NCBI GenBank assembly: GCA_965240365.1
Contig: OZ251218.1
Location: 2,790,001 to 2,854,000 of the forward strand
DNA from: G965240365 sp965240365
GTDB taxonomy: Bacteria; Pseudomonadota; Gammaproteobacteria; Eutrophobiales; Eutrophobiaceae
Direction: 5' to 3'
DNA: 64,000 nt
Numbering within the stretch: position 1 is the first letter of the stretch; each line of letters begins with the position of its first letter. The translations under genes were made by a program, and so were the position numbers. Positions 26,762 through 35,744 of the stretch are shown here, piece by piece. Under the pieces are notes generated by a model. The model was not told where the DNA came from. It saw only the letters and a program-made list of their open reading frames with translations, and did no database searches.

Positions 26762-29032
26762 ATGCCCAAGCGCCGATCTGCAAAAAAACGCAAAAAAACA
26801 GTAAAAAAGTCGCGCCCGTCCCTTATCCGGCGCTGGTCGATACAATTTTTTATTATCGGCTTATGTATTTTTTTCAGCTATTGCCTGATCCTGGACTTTC
26901 AGGTCAGAAAAAAATTTGAAGGCAAGCGCTGGTCGATTCCGGCCCGGGTCTATACCCAGGAACTGGAACTGTATCCCGGCCGGCGTTACGGCAGCCGGGA
27001 CTTGATTCGGAAATTAAAGGAACGCGGTTATCAGCCCGTAAAAGAGCTGTCCGGCCCCGGTCAGTTTGCCGTTGGCAAACATGCGATTGAATTATTCAGC
27101 CGGGAATTTCATTACGCGGGCGGCGTGGAGACGGCAAAAAGACTGCGAATCGAAATAAACCAGCGCGCGATCAGCCGTATTATTGACCAGGCCAGCGGCA
27201 AGGCGCGGCAGATTATCCGCATTGAACCGTTGTTGATGGGCAAGATTTTCCCGTTGAATGATGAAGATCGCATTCTGGTTCCTTATGACGCGATCCCCGC
27301 CCCATTGATCAACGCGTTGATTGCGGTGGAGGATCGCAATTTTTACAGTCATGCCGGTATCGATCTGAAAGGCATTGCGCGTTCGATCTATGTCAATTTG
27401 ACCGCGGGCCGGGTCATACAGGGGGGCAGCACGCTGACCCAGCAATTAGTCAAAAATATGTTCCTCGGCCGGGAACGCGCCTTCTCCAGAAAGATTAATG
27501 AAATGCTGATGGCCCTGTCGCTGGAATATCACTACTCCAAGGAAAGCATATTGAGCGCTTATGTCAATGAAGTCTATCTGGGTCAGCACGGCGCGCGCAG
27601 TATTCGCGGTTTTGGCACGGCCGCGGAATTTTATTTTGCCAAACCCCTGGCCGAGTTAAATGTGGCGCAAATCGCGCTGTTGGTCGGCCTGGTCAAGGGC
27701 GCCTCTTATTACAATCCGCGCAGGCGCCCGGAGCGGGCCTTGCAACGGCGCAATCTGGTGTTGCGCCTGATGCGGCAACAGAATTTTCTGGCCCAGGCTG
27801 AATATCAACGCCTGTCCGGCAAGCCCTTGCAGGTTAAGGAAAAATTAAACTGGAGCAGCGCCAGGTATCCGGCTTATCTGGATCTGGTCCGGCGTCATCT
27901 CAAGCGGGATTATCGGGTCAATGACCTGAGTCATGCCGGTTTACGCCTGTTTACAAGTCTGGATAGCGACAAACAGGAGGCAATGGAGGACGGCATCAGC
28001 GCGGAACTCGGCAAACTTGAGCGGCAAAAAGGATTTGCCGCCGGCGCCTTGCAGGTCGCCATGTTGATGGCCGATCCGCATAACGGTGAAGTGCTGGCCC
28101 TGGCCGGAGGGCGCGACAGAGACAATAACGCGTTTAACCGCGCCCTGGACGCAAGGCGCGCGATCGGCTCTTTGATAAAGCCGGCCATCTATATGACCGC
28201 GCTCGGCCAACCGCAAAAATACCATGTGTTGTCGCCGCTTGATGATACGGCCATCGAACTCAAACAGCAGGGCGGCAAACGCTGGCGGCCTAAAAATTAT
28301 GACAATAAAACACATGGCCGGACGCCGCTGGCGCGGTCTCTGGCCCGATCTTATAATCTATCGACCGTCCGGCTCGGGCTGCAACTCGGCCTCGATAATA
28401 TTATTCTGACGCTTAAAAATCTCGGCGTAAAAACGCCCGTGCCGCGCCTGCCTTCTGTCCTGCTGGGTTCCCTGGAACTCTCTCCTTATGAAGTAACCGG
28501 GATGTATCAAACGATTGCGAATGACGGCCTGCCGCTCCCGTTGCAGACGATCCGCGCCGTAATGGATCGTGAGCAACGGCCACTGCGCCGCTACCGGCCG
28601 GCTCGCAAAGGCCCGGTTAAGCCGGCCGCCGTATTTCTGACCCAATTCCTCTTGACCGAGGCCGTGGCAAGCGGCACGGCCCGGCGTTTAACGGCGGAAT
28701 TGCCTTCGTTGATGCCGTTGGCGGGCAAGACCGGCACCACCAATGCGCTGCGTGACAGTTGGTTTGCGGGTTTTGGCGATGATCTGCTGGCGGTAAGCTG
28801 GATCGGCCGGGATGATAACCGGTCGGCAAGGTTAAACGGCGCCGATGGCGCCATGCAATTATGGCTCAGCATAATGAAACAGGTGCGGCCCGCGCCGCTC
28901 ACCCTGACCGCGCCCGTGGAAATCGACTGGCGGTCATATCCTGATATGAGCGGAACGGCGGGCGCCTGCCGCGGGCAAAAGCGCTATCCGTTCATCGCCG
29001 CTCACATGCCCGGGCGTATCGCATGTTTTTGA
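26762..29032 (+). CDS. mrcB: Penicillin-binding protein 1B
   Basis: Bifunctional peptidoglycan synthase of the inner membrane. 756 aa. A very basic cytoplasmic start (KRRSAKKRKKTVKKSR) leads to one transmembrane segment (about 29-48), a UB2H-like domain, a glycosyltransferase domain with EDRNFYSHAGID (catalytic Glu near 190) and GGSTLTQQLVKNM, and a transpeptidase domain with GSLIKP (catalytic Ser near 469), SYNLS and KTGTT (near 656). The last 30 residues are poorly conserved. Confidence 0.95.
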   Translation: MPKRRSAKKRKKTVKKSRPSLIRRWSIQFFIIGLCIFFSYCLILDFQVRKKFEGKRWSIPARVYTQELELYPGRRYGSRDLIRKLKERGYQPVKELSGPGQFAVGKHAIELFSREFHYAGGVETAKRLRIEINQRAISRIIDQASGKARQIIRIEPLLMGKIFPLNDEDRILVPYDAIPAPLINALIAVEDRNFYSHAGIDLKGIARSIYVNLTAGRVIQGGSTLTQQLVKNMFLGRERAFSRKINEMLMALSLEYHYSKESILSAYVNEVYLGQHGARSIRGFGTAAEFYFAKPLAELNVAQIALLVGLVKGASYYNPRRRPERALQRRNLVLRLMRQQNFLAQAEYQRLSGKPLQVKEKLNWSSARYPAYLDLVRRHLKRDYRVNDLSHAGLRLFTSLDSDKQEAMEDGISAELGKLERQKGFAAGALQVAMLMADPHNGEVLALAGGRDRDNNAFNRALDARRAIGSLIKPAIYMTALGQPQKYHVLSPLDDTAIELKQQGGKRWRPKNYDNKTHGRTPLARSLARSYNLSTVRLGLQLGLDNIILTLKNLGVKTPVPRLPSVLLGSLELSPYEVTGMYQTIANDGLPLPLQTIRAVMDREQRPLRRYRPARKGPVKPAAVFLTQFLLTEAVASGTARRLTAELPSLMPLAGKTGTTNALRDSWFAGFGDDLLAVSWIGRDDNRSARLNGADGAMQLWLSIMKQVRPAPLTLTAPVEIDWRSYPDMSGTAGACRGQKRYPFIAAHMPGRIACF

Positions 29033-29077
29033 AAGCAACGGTTAAGGCCGTTGGCATGGCGCGACGCAAGGCGCGCA

Positions 29078-30445
29078 TCAGGCATAATATTCGGCGCTGA
29101 AACGCCAGGCCCTGTCCGGTGTCTGGCCGGGCGTCAACTCCGCCTTCTGTTTCAATTCGCCTAAAAACCCGACCTTGTCGGGGATTGATTGCCAGACCAC
29201 GGGTAAAAACGTGGCCTGTGCCGGGCCTTTGGCAATGGTCAAGCCATCGACATTCGGTCGTAACTGATCCAGCAGGTCTTGTTCATCGCTGAAATTCATT
29301 GCAACGGGTGTGGTTAACAATGACAGGCTGATCTCCGCTTGCCGGTATTCCGCGCCGCTCAGGGGCTTAAAACGGGGATCCGAGAATGCGGCGGCATAAG
29401 CATAGCGGGCGGCGGCGTTGATGAGCGGCTGGCCGGCCTCGGTTGTGCCCACACAACCGCGCAAGCGGCGCTTGACCTTCAGGCTGATGAACAGGGCGCG
29501 CTTTTCCCGCAGCCGGGCCGGATACCGATCCGGTTGAGGCTCGCAGGGCCGGCCATGCTTCAGGCCGTGTTGAATACTTTGATGGATAACGGCAAAAACC
29601 TGTCTTTTGTCCGCTTCGCTCAAGCGGTGATCCTCAAACAGGGCGTAGGCGCCATAACCCACGACCCGATCTTTGTCCCCGGCGGTGTCGCCGGAATTGC
29701 ACAGCGCCAGTGTCTCTATCGCCAGTTGTTTTTCTGCGGCCAGCTTCAGCAGGCCCCTGAGCGGCCTGTAACCGCAGGCTTCGTATGGCCCGAGCGGCGC
29801 ATAGTCGAACTGTTCAATCAGGCTGCTTGTCTTATTATCCCTTGCCACCGCCGTATCATAATCATGGTAATGGCTGAGATCGGAACTGACCACGATCAAT
29901 GTTTCTTCCCCGCCCCACAATGCGCTGATAATGTCGGCCACGGCTTCGGCCTGCAAATCCCCGACCAGCAAGGGTATCAATGTAAATTCGCCCGCTGTTT
30001 TTTGCAGGAAGGGAATATGAACCTCCAGGCTGTGCTCCGCTTGATGGGCCTCATCGAGAAAGGTCACATGGGGGCGCCGGCTCAAGCCCTGCAATGCCGC
30101 CATATCGACCGGCGCCTTGCCCAGCGGCGTGGCAAAATGCGTGTGAGTTGGAAGCGCGATGCCATCAACGGGGAAGCGGTGGGCCGGCCCCAGTAATACA
30201 ACCCGGTTAACGTGGTCTTTTATCTGCTTGATGTTGGCATAAATGCTGGCCGCAACAGGGCCGGAATAGATATAACCGGCATGAGGCGCAATAATGGCCT
30301 TGGGCGGCCGGATTTTCAGGGTAATTTCCGCCAGCAGATTGTCCAGCATATTATCCAGTTCACCGGCGGCTTGCGGATAGAAGCTGCCGGCCATCGCCGG
30401 CGGGCGGACTGAAATGCGTTCCGGGCGTGAGGTGGGCGCGCTCAT
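29078..30445 (-). CDS. AmmeMemoRadiSam proteins B and A fused (Memo-AMMECR1)
   Basis: 455 aa with two domains. Residues of about 10-285 are the Memo-like, extradiol-dioxygenase-fold protein (PPAMAGSFYPQAAGEL, APHAGYIYSGPVAA, VVLLGPAHRF, HSLEVHIPFLQ, VVSSDLSHYHDY). Residues of about 295-455 are AMMECR1 (RGCVGTTEAGQPLINAAARYAYAAAFSDPRF, EISLSLL). The third partner, a radical SAM enzyme, is divergent immediately upstream. These three families co-occur widely; the modification they make is not established. The fused form is one known architecture. Confidence 0.9.
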   Translation of the reverse strand: MSAPTSRPERISVRPPAMAGSFYPQAAGELDNMLDNLLAEITLKIRPPKAIIAPHAGYIYSGPVAASIYANIKQIKDHVNRVVLLGPAHRFPVDGIALPTHTHFATPLGKAPVDMAALQGLSRRPHVTFLDEAHQAEHSLEVHIPFLQKTAGEFTLIPLLVGDLQAEAVADIISALWGGEETLIVVSSDLSHYHDYDTAVARDNKTSSLIEQFDYAPLGPYEACGYRPLRGLLKLAAEKQLAIETLALCNSGDTAGDKDRVVGYGAYALFEDHRLSEADKRQVFAVIHQSIQHGLKHGRPCEPQPDRYPARLREKRALFISLKVKRRLRGCVGTTEAGQPLINAAARYAYAAAFSDPRFKPLSGAEYRQAEISLSLLTTPVAMNFSDEQDLLDQLRPNVDGLTIAKGPAQATFLPVVWQSIPDKVGFLGELKQKAELTPGQTPDRAWRFSAEYYA

Positions 30446-30495
30446 GGCTTATCCATTGGCGGGCCGGGATCAAATTACAGGCAGAGTATTCACGT

Positions 30496-30501
30496 TATAA
30501 T
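30496..30501 (+). promoter_or_regulatory. Candidate -10 box for the radical SAM gene
   Basis: TATAAT in ACGTTATAATTATAG, 34 bp before the ATG at 30535, in the 89-bp gap between the divergent AmmeMemoRadiSam genes. A -35 is not clear. Confidence 0.4.
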
Positions 30502-30534
30502 TATAGTAGCTATCAGTTAAGCCAACTTGTAAAA

Positions 30535-31620
30535 ATGCAGACCACGGTTAAAACGCACTACTGGCGCCGGCTTGAGGACGGGCGGATACAGTGCGATCTG
30601 TGTCCGCGCGCATGCCGGCTCAAGGACGGTCAGCGCGGCTTGTGTTTTATTCGCGCCGCTGAAAACGGGCAGATTGTCCTGACCGCTTATGGCCGCTCAA
30701 GCGGCTTTTGTATCGATCCCATCGAGAAAAAGCCCCTGAATCATTTTTATCCGGGCAGCGCCGTGCTTTCCTTCGGCACGGCGGGCTGCAATCTGGCCTG
30801 TAAATTCTGCCAGAACTGGGATATCAGTAAATCACGCAGGCTGGACACGCTGGCCGATGTGGCCGGCCCTGAAGCGCTGGCCGTTACGGCAAAAAAGGCG
30901 GGCTGCCGGAGCGTGGCATTTACCTATAACGACCCGGTTATATTTCATGAATACGCCATAGATGTGGCGCGGGCCTGCCATGCGCGCGGCCTGAAAACGG
31001 TCGCGGTATCGGCCGGCTATGTTTGCGCGAAACCGCGCGCCGAATTTTATCAATATATTGACGCGGTCAATATTGACCTGAAGGCATTCAGCGAGGATTT
31101 TTATTACCGGATTACCGGCAGTCACCTGGCCGTGGTGCTGGAAACATTACGCTATCTGAAAAGAGAAACCGATGTCTGGGTCGAGATCACAAATCTGCTG
31201 ATCCCCGGTGAAAATGACTCGGAAAGCGAGATCAACCGGATGACAGAATGGATTGGGCTGGAATTGGGCGCGGATGTGCCGCTGCATTTTTCGGCCTTCC
31301 ACCCCGACTGGAAGATGCGCGACAGGCCCCAGACGCCGGCGGCCACCCTGCGCAAGGCCAGGGCCATCGCAATCAGGAACGGCTTAAACCATGTTTACAC
31401 CGGCAACATACACGACCTGGAAGGGGACACCACGTTCTGCGCGGGCTGCGGCGCTGAACTGATTGTGCGTGACTGGTATGAAATCAAGTCATGGTGCCTT
31501 GACGCCCGGGGCCGTTGCCCGAATTGCGGGGCCGTATGCGCCGGTGTGTTTGCCGCCGGGCATGGCAACTGGGGCGCAAAACGCAGGCCCGTAAGCCTGC
31601 GGCAAGCGGTCGAAATTTGA
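30535..31620 (+). CDS. AmmeMemoRadiSam system radical SAM enzyme
   Basis: 361 aa from the ATG at 30535; an earlier in-frame ATG at 30427 lies inside the divergent neighbour. An N-terminal Cys cluster (Cys20, Cys23, Cys27 in CDLCPRACRL) resembles pyruvate-formate-lyase-activase relatives. The radical SAM motif CNLACKFCQNW (Cys85, Cys89, Cys92) binds the [4Fe-4S] cluster that splits SAM. The C-terminus adds zinc-ribbon-like CAGCG and CPNCG pairs. Its partner is the divergent Memo-AMMECR1 fusion. Confidence 0.93.
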   Translation: MQTTVKTHYWRRLEDGRIQCDLCPRACRLKDGQRGLCFIRAAENGQIVLTAYGRSSGFCIDPIEKKPLNHFYPGSAVLSFGTAGCNLACKFCQNWDISKSRRLDTLADVAGPEALAVTAKKAGCRSVAFTYNDPVIFHEYAIDVARACHARGLKTVAVSAGYVCAKPRAEFYQYIDAVNIDLKAFSEDFYYRITGSHLAVVLETLRYLKRETDVWVEITNLLIPGENDSESEINRMTEWIGLELGADVPLHFSAFHPDWKMRDRPQTPAATLRKARAIAIRNGLNHVYTGNIHDLEGDTTFCAGCGAELIVRDWYEIKSWCLDARGRCPNCGAVCAGVFAAGHGNWGAKRRPVSLRQAVEI

Positions 31621-31733
31621 TTCAAGGCAAGCCCTGAAAGGCGGCCCGCGTTATACGCCGCGCGGTGATGGCCAACAGTGGCCATGAATCAAACTGTGAA
31701 CAGGCTCAAACATAAATTAATTGCAGTTAGCGC

Positions 31734-31762
31734 TTGCAATCCATCAAGTTGCAATATATTAT
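31734..31762 (+). promoter_or_regulatory. Promoter of the initiator tRNA gene
   Basis: TTGCAA at 31734-31739 and TATTAT at 31757-31762 with a 17-bp spacer, followed by a G/C-rich discriminator (GCGCGCC), typical of stringently controlled stable-RNA promoters. The mature tRNA starts 14 nt after the -10. Confidence 0.6.
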
Positions 31763-31775
31763 GCGCGCCTTCCGA

Positions 31776-31852
31776 TGCGGGGTGGAGCAGTCTGGCAGCT
31801 CGTCGGGCTCATAACCCGAAGGTCGCAGGTTCAAATCCTGCCCCCGCTACCA
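31776..31852 (+). tRNA. Initiator tRNA-Met (CAT)
   Basis: 77 nt with encoded CCA. Anticodon CAT is at 31810-31812. Initiator features: a non-Watson-Crick first pair (T opposite T) and three G-C pairs in the anticodon stem (CGGGCTCATAACCCG). Confidence 0.96.
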
Positions 31853-31951
31853 CTTCTCCCGCATTTTCAAAAAAACACCGGCCTTTGGGCCTGTGCGTGA
31901 ATTACAAGGCGCCGCTCCGCCACCCGCATTCATACCCCCTTGTCTCCATAA

Positions 31952-32046
31952 GGAAGCTCTGAATAAATCCATCCTGGATTTCTCAGAGCACGCAAGGTGA
32001 AAATGCGATTTTCACCTTAGGAAACTCTGATTCAATCAGAGTTTCC
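31952..32046 (+). mobile_element. Short MITE-B copy B4 (95 bp, target duplication ATAA)
   Basis: The left half (GGAAGCTCTGAATAAATCC to the TGCGATTTTCACC stem) is joined directly to the right end, lacking the middle. ATAA flanks it at 31948-31951 and 32047-32050. The rest of 31853-32167 holds no gene that I can see. Confidence 0.85.
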
Positions 32047-32167
32047 ATAAATAACAGCTAAACGCCGGGATCGGAATTCACCCGGGATCCCGGCGCCGCT
32101 TCTTGAATTCCCCGATGGTTTGTTCCATATCTGCCGTAGCAGGCAGGCAAGCGGGGATAGTGATTGC

Positions 32168-32440
32168 TTATTCCGAAGTTGTCGGGTCAATAACGGATTT
32201 GATTTCTGCAATGCTGTTGGCCGGGAATCCGCCCTCGCTGGCGTGTTTGCGAATTTCTTCCGCATTGGGCGCGATATAGGTGCAGTAGATTTTGTCTTGC
32301 GTGACAAAACTTTCCACCCATTGTATCTGTGGCCCCATGTTTTTCAGGATATTGCATGATTTTTGCGAGATGCCTTGCAGATCGGCCGCGCTCAGGTTGC
32401 CGGCATCCGGGATTTCTCTCTCAATAATGTATTTGGGCAT
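32168..32440 (-). CDS. DUF4242 family protein
   Basis: 90 aa. MPKYIIEREIPDAGNLSAAD at the start, GPQIQWVESFVTQDKIYCTYIAP in the middle and IKSVIDPTTSE at the end are hallmarks of the DUF4242 (SCO4226-like) family, a small ferredoxin-like fold whose Streptomyces member binds nickel. The role here is unknown. It stands alone between tRNA-fMet and the LysE gene. Confidence 0.85.
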   Translation of the reverse strand: MPKYIIEREIPDAGNLSAADLQGISQKSCNILKNMGPQIQWVESFVTQDKIYCTYIAPNAEEIRKHASEGGFPANSIAEIKSVIDPTTSE

Positions 32441-32623
32441 GATGTACTCCTTTATGGTTTAGATTGAATCATTCTGTAGGGCCTGCCAAAATAGTGTTAA
32501 CAGGCCCTAAGTCATTTTTGTGAAGCGGATAATGATTTTAGGCGCAATAACGAGGTTTGTCATTGCTCTTTTCACATAAGCGCCGGAGTATTTTTTCTGA
32601 AGCCTGTCGGGCTGATTGCCCGG

Positions 32624-33238
32624 TCATAATGATTGCCAGGTGAGTAATTCGTGGATAACCGGCAGCACCGACAGGATCAATAGCGAGGCCATCGTCACAT
32701 TGAAGACGCGCCGCTGACGCCCGGACTTGAGCAGCCTTTGCAGGGAGGCGCCAAACAGCAGCCAGATCGTGACGGCGGGCAGGGTGACGATAAAGAAGAT
32801 CAGGCTGATGATCAGGATCTGGCTGTACATCCCGCTCCCCGCCGAGGTGTAGGCGGCGATGGCGCTGCTGGCCATGATCCAGCCCTTGGCGTTGACCCAT
32901 TGAAACAGCGCCGCCTGCCAGAAGGTAAACGCCTTGCCCGCGCCGCCCTCGCTTGCGCTTGCCGGGGCATGGGCTATGCGCCAGGCCAGGTAAAACAGAT
33001 AGGCCACGCCGATAATTTTGATAAAAAGGTGGCAGGCCGGGTAGCGCACAAAGATAAAACCCAGCCCCAAACCGATCAGGATCACCATAACCGGGAAGCC
33101 GACACAAATCCCGAGCAGGTGCGGAATGCTGTTGCTAACGCCGAAGTTCAGGCCGGAGGCCATGAGCATGATGTTGTTCGGGCCGGGCGTTATCGCCGCC
33201 GTCGCCGCGAACAGGAAGATCGAGGGTATCAGTTCCAT
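32624..33238 (-). CDS. LysE/RhtB family amino-acid exporter
   Basis: 204 aa with about six hydrophobic segments. The family start is ATAAITPGPNNIMLMASGLNFG, followed by LLGICVGFPVMVILIGLGLG and FQWVNAKGWIMA. It sits in the inner membrane. The exported substrate cannot be read from sequence. Confidence 0.88.
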   Translation of the reverse strand: MELIPSIFLFAATAAITPGPNNIMLMASGLNFGVSNSIPHLLGICVGFPVMVILIGLGLGFIFVRYPACHLFIKIIGVAYLFYLAWRIAHAPASASEGGAGKAFTFWQAALFQWVNAKGWIMASSAIAAYTSAGSGMYSQILIISLIFFIVTLPAVTIWLLFGASLQRLLKSGRQRRVFNVTMASLLILSVLPVIHELLTWQSL

Positions 33239-33320
33239 AACCCGCGCCGGTTCAGGGGAGCGCTGAGCCCCCGCGCTGTGTCTGGCCGGCGTTTTTCAGA
33301 ATCTCCCCGGGCGAGAGGCC

Positions 33321-34487
33321 CTAGCCGAGGCTGGCATAGACGGCCTTTTCAAAGTCTTCGTAAAGTTTAATGGCTTCCGGATCGACGAACGGCAGGATCT
33401 GTTGCAGGATGACCCCGGCCACGCCCGCCTTCGGGTCCCACCAGTAATAGGTATTTGCCAGTCCGGCCCAGCAGTGGCTGCCGCGGTTGCGCCGGCCGGG
33501 CGCCTGTTCCAGGTTGGTGACGAAGCCGAGATTATGCGTCTTTGGCATACCGGGAAAGAACTCCGCATTGTTGGAAAGATGCGGCATGACCGTTTTCATT
33601 TCCGTCACGCGCAGGTCGCCAATCTGATTTTCGGTCATCATCCCGACCGTTTCCGGTTTCAGAATCCGGGCGCCGTTATAGGTCCCGTTGTTCAACAGCA
33701 TTAACAAAAACTGCATGTAGTCGGAGGCGGTCGAGAACAGGCCGTGCCCGCCGCACTGGAGTTCCGGCGTGGGCGGGGGCAGGTCCAGTTCCATCGCTTC
33801 CAGTTCGCCGTTTTCGGCGCGCCGGTGGGCCCCGGCCAGTCTCAGGCGCATCGTGTCCGAGGCGTAGAAACCGGTGTCGCGCATGCCGAGCGGCGCAAAA
33901 ATATTTTCCCGGCAATACTGATCAAGGGTCTTGCGGCTGACGGTTTCAACAATATGCCCAAGCCAGTCTATGTTAATGCCATAGGCCCATTTTTCACCGG
34001 GGTCAAACACCAGCGGATAATCCAGGGCGCCCCGGGCCGAACCCAGAATGGACGGTGTATCCGTGACTTCCAGATATTTGGCGATGTTTTCGTCCCATAT
34101 TTCATAGCTCAGGCCGGCGGTATGCGTGGCCAGATGCCGGATCGTGGCCTTGCTCCGGGCCGGCCGGGTGCGCGGCGTGTCGCCGTCAAAGCCTTCCAGA
34201 ACCGGTTTGTCGGCCCAGGCCGGCACAATATCTTCCACTTTGGTATCAAGCGTTAATTGCCCGCGCTCGATGAGTTGCGCTGCCGCCAGTGTCGTGATGG
34301 CCTTGGTCATCGAGAAAATGCGAAACACTGTATCCGTTGTCATGCCCTGAGCGGCGGCAAGGCTGCGCTTGCCATAGGCGCCCTGATAAAAAATACCGTC
34401 TTTGGTGGCCGCGGCCGCCACGACACCGGGCACTTTCCCGGCCGTGGCCGCGGTTTTAAGGATGTTGTTTATATCACTCATGCTCAT
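33321..34487 (-). CDS. Serine hydrolase, class C beta-lactamase/esterase fold
   Basis: 388 aa. The SxxK motif SMTK is at 59-62 (catalytic Ser59), with a YxN-type motif (YGIN) in the segment KWAYGINIDWLG. There is no signal peptide, so it is more likely a cytoplasmic EstB-like esterase than a secreted beta-lactamase. The region HGLFSTASDYMQFLLMLLNNG is typical of this family. Substrate unknown. Confidence 0.88.
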   Translation of the reverse strand: MSMSDINNILKTAATAGKVPGVVAAAATKDGIFYQGAYGKRSLAAAQGMTTDTVFRIFSMTKAITTLAAAQLIERGQLTLDTKVEDIVPAWADKPVLEGFDGDTPRTRPARSKATIRHLATHTAGLSYEIWDENIAKYLEVTDTPSILGSARGALDYPLVFDPGEKWAYGINIDWLGHIVETVSRKTLDQYCRENIFAPLGMRDTGFYASDTMRLRLAGAHRRAENGELEAMELDLPPPTPELQCGGHGLFSTASDYMQFLLMLLNNGTYNGARILKPETVGMMTENQIGDLRVTEMKTVMPHLSNNAEFFPGMPKTHNLGFVTNLEQAPGRRNRGSHCWAGLANTYYWWDPKAGVAGVILQQILPFVDPEAIKLYEDFEKAVYASLG

Positions 34488-34545
34488 TCCTCCGGTTTGT
34501 TATTGATAGAGGGGCGACTTCATTATTTATTTGGCATTTGTTTAA

Positions 34546-34694
34546 GGAAGCTCTGAATAAATCCATCCTGGATTTCTCAGAGCACGCAAGGTGAAAATGC
34601 GATTTTCACCTTGCTTCAAAATCAATGACTTGCATCATTGATTTTGGCGGTACGTCCCTGTACCGCAGGAAACTCTGATTCAATCAGAGTTTCC
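34546..34694 (+). mobile_element. MITE-B copy B5 (149 bp, target duplication TTAA)
   Basis: The cleanest full copy: left end, TGAAAATGCGATTTTCA stem, AATCAATGACTTGCATCATT stem, GCGGTACGTCCCTGTACCGC stem, right end. TTAA flanks it at 34542-34545 and 34695-34698. No CCTGCCTG insertions. The rest of 34488-35050 shows only palindromic repeats (34820, 34945), no gene. Confidence 0.88.
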
Positions 34695-35050
34695 TTAACA
34701 AAGGCCATGAATGCGCGCCGATTGGTATATTCGGGCAGTATTTCACTAAAATATCAGCATTGCAATTATTTGTCCGGGCTCAATACCTGTGAGACAAATC
34801 AGGCAGGGGCTCCGCAGGTCTGCCTGTAGCAGGCAGGTTAATGCAGATTATGCGTCATTTGGGTTGGGCTGTTGCAGGCAGCAGGCTGTAATAATGCAGA
34901 GATTGCGAGTGGTGTTTAAGGTTGCCGGGATTTATCTATTCCCCCGTCGTCATTCCAGCGAAAGCTGGAATCCAGGAAGGCGGCGCCGAAGTGGTAAGTA
35001 GGTTCCCGCTTTTTCTTGCCCGCAACAGGCCAGAAATTTTGTGAGATGGT

Positions 35051-35491
35051 TTACGGCGTGTTAATACTGTAAACCCTGATCGCCCAGGCATGGCACGTGT
35101 CACAGGGGGAACGATCGATACAGAGTTCCGCGGCCCAGAGTTCGCCCCGGCCATACATGATGCCTTCGTAATTGGCGAATAGTTCAGCAAAGTCCTGCCC
35201 CAGCACGGCCGCGCGAACGGCTTGATTAAAAATGGCCGGGTAATTTTTAATAAAATCCGCTTTGCTGTGATATTCGGTGGTCATGCCATTATGATTTCTG
35301 CGCAAGGGGTAATGCATCATATCCGCCAGGGCCGGCCGGTCATCGTTGCCGACAGCCTCGACCAGCCGCTTATGGAATTCGCGGTATTCGGCATGCTTGC
35401 CAAACAAGTCGTCAAGTCTTTGATTGATCCCATTCGCCATGCCGGGCGCAGGGCAGGCGATCAACAGGATGGCGAGTATATATTTGCGCAT
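35051..35491 (-). CDS. Small periplasmic protein of unknown function
   Basis: 146 aa. N-terminal signal peptide MRKYILAILLIACPAPGMANG with a probable cleavage after ANG or AN. The mature part is helical, with HYPLRRNHNGMTTEYHSKADFIKNYPAIFNQAVRAAVLGQDFAELFANYEGIMYGRGELW. That pattern recurs in many proteobacterial exported proteins without known function. Two late cysteines (CIDRSPCDTCHAW) may form a disulphide. Divergent from the giant RTX gene. Confidence 0.7.
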   Translation of the reverse strand: MRKYILAILLIACPAPGMANGINQRLDDLFGKHAEYREFHKRLVEAVGNDDRPALADMMHYPLRRNHNGMTTEYHSKADFIKNYPAIFNQAVRAAVLGQDFAELFANYEGIMYGRGELWAAELCIDRSPCDTCHAWAIRVYSINTP

Positions 35492-35730
35492 AAGCAGGAT
35501 GTTTTATGCGCCACTAAGCGGCGCTGTTATTCAGCCGGTTCACATAAACGCAACGGCCGGATTTTTACCATTTTATACAACACTGGCTGATTTGCACAGC
35601 GCGGAACGTCTTTTTCAGCGCGCCGCCGAGGCGCGGTAAACTTCATAAAAATGTCATATTAGTTTAATAAAGCCGGTTTAGATTGGCGCGTGTTCCATTT
35701 GTGGTGAATTTTGCAATATTATTAACATTC

Positions 35731-35735
35731 AGGAG
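35731..35735 (+). promoter_or_regulatory. Ribosome-binding site that fixes the RTX gene start
   Basis: AGGAG ends immediately before an in-frame ATG at 35736, too close to be used. The next ATG at 35745 is 9 nt away and is the likely start. Confidence 0.7.
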
Positions 35736-35744
35736 ATGAAGAAC

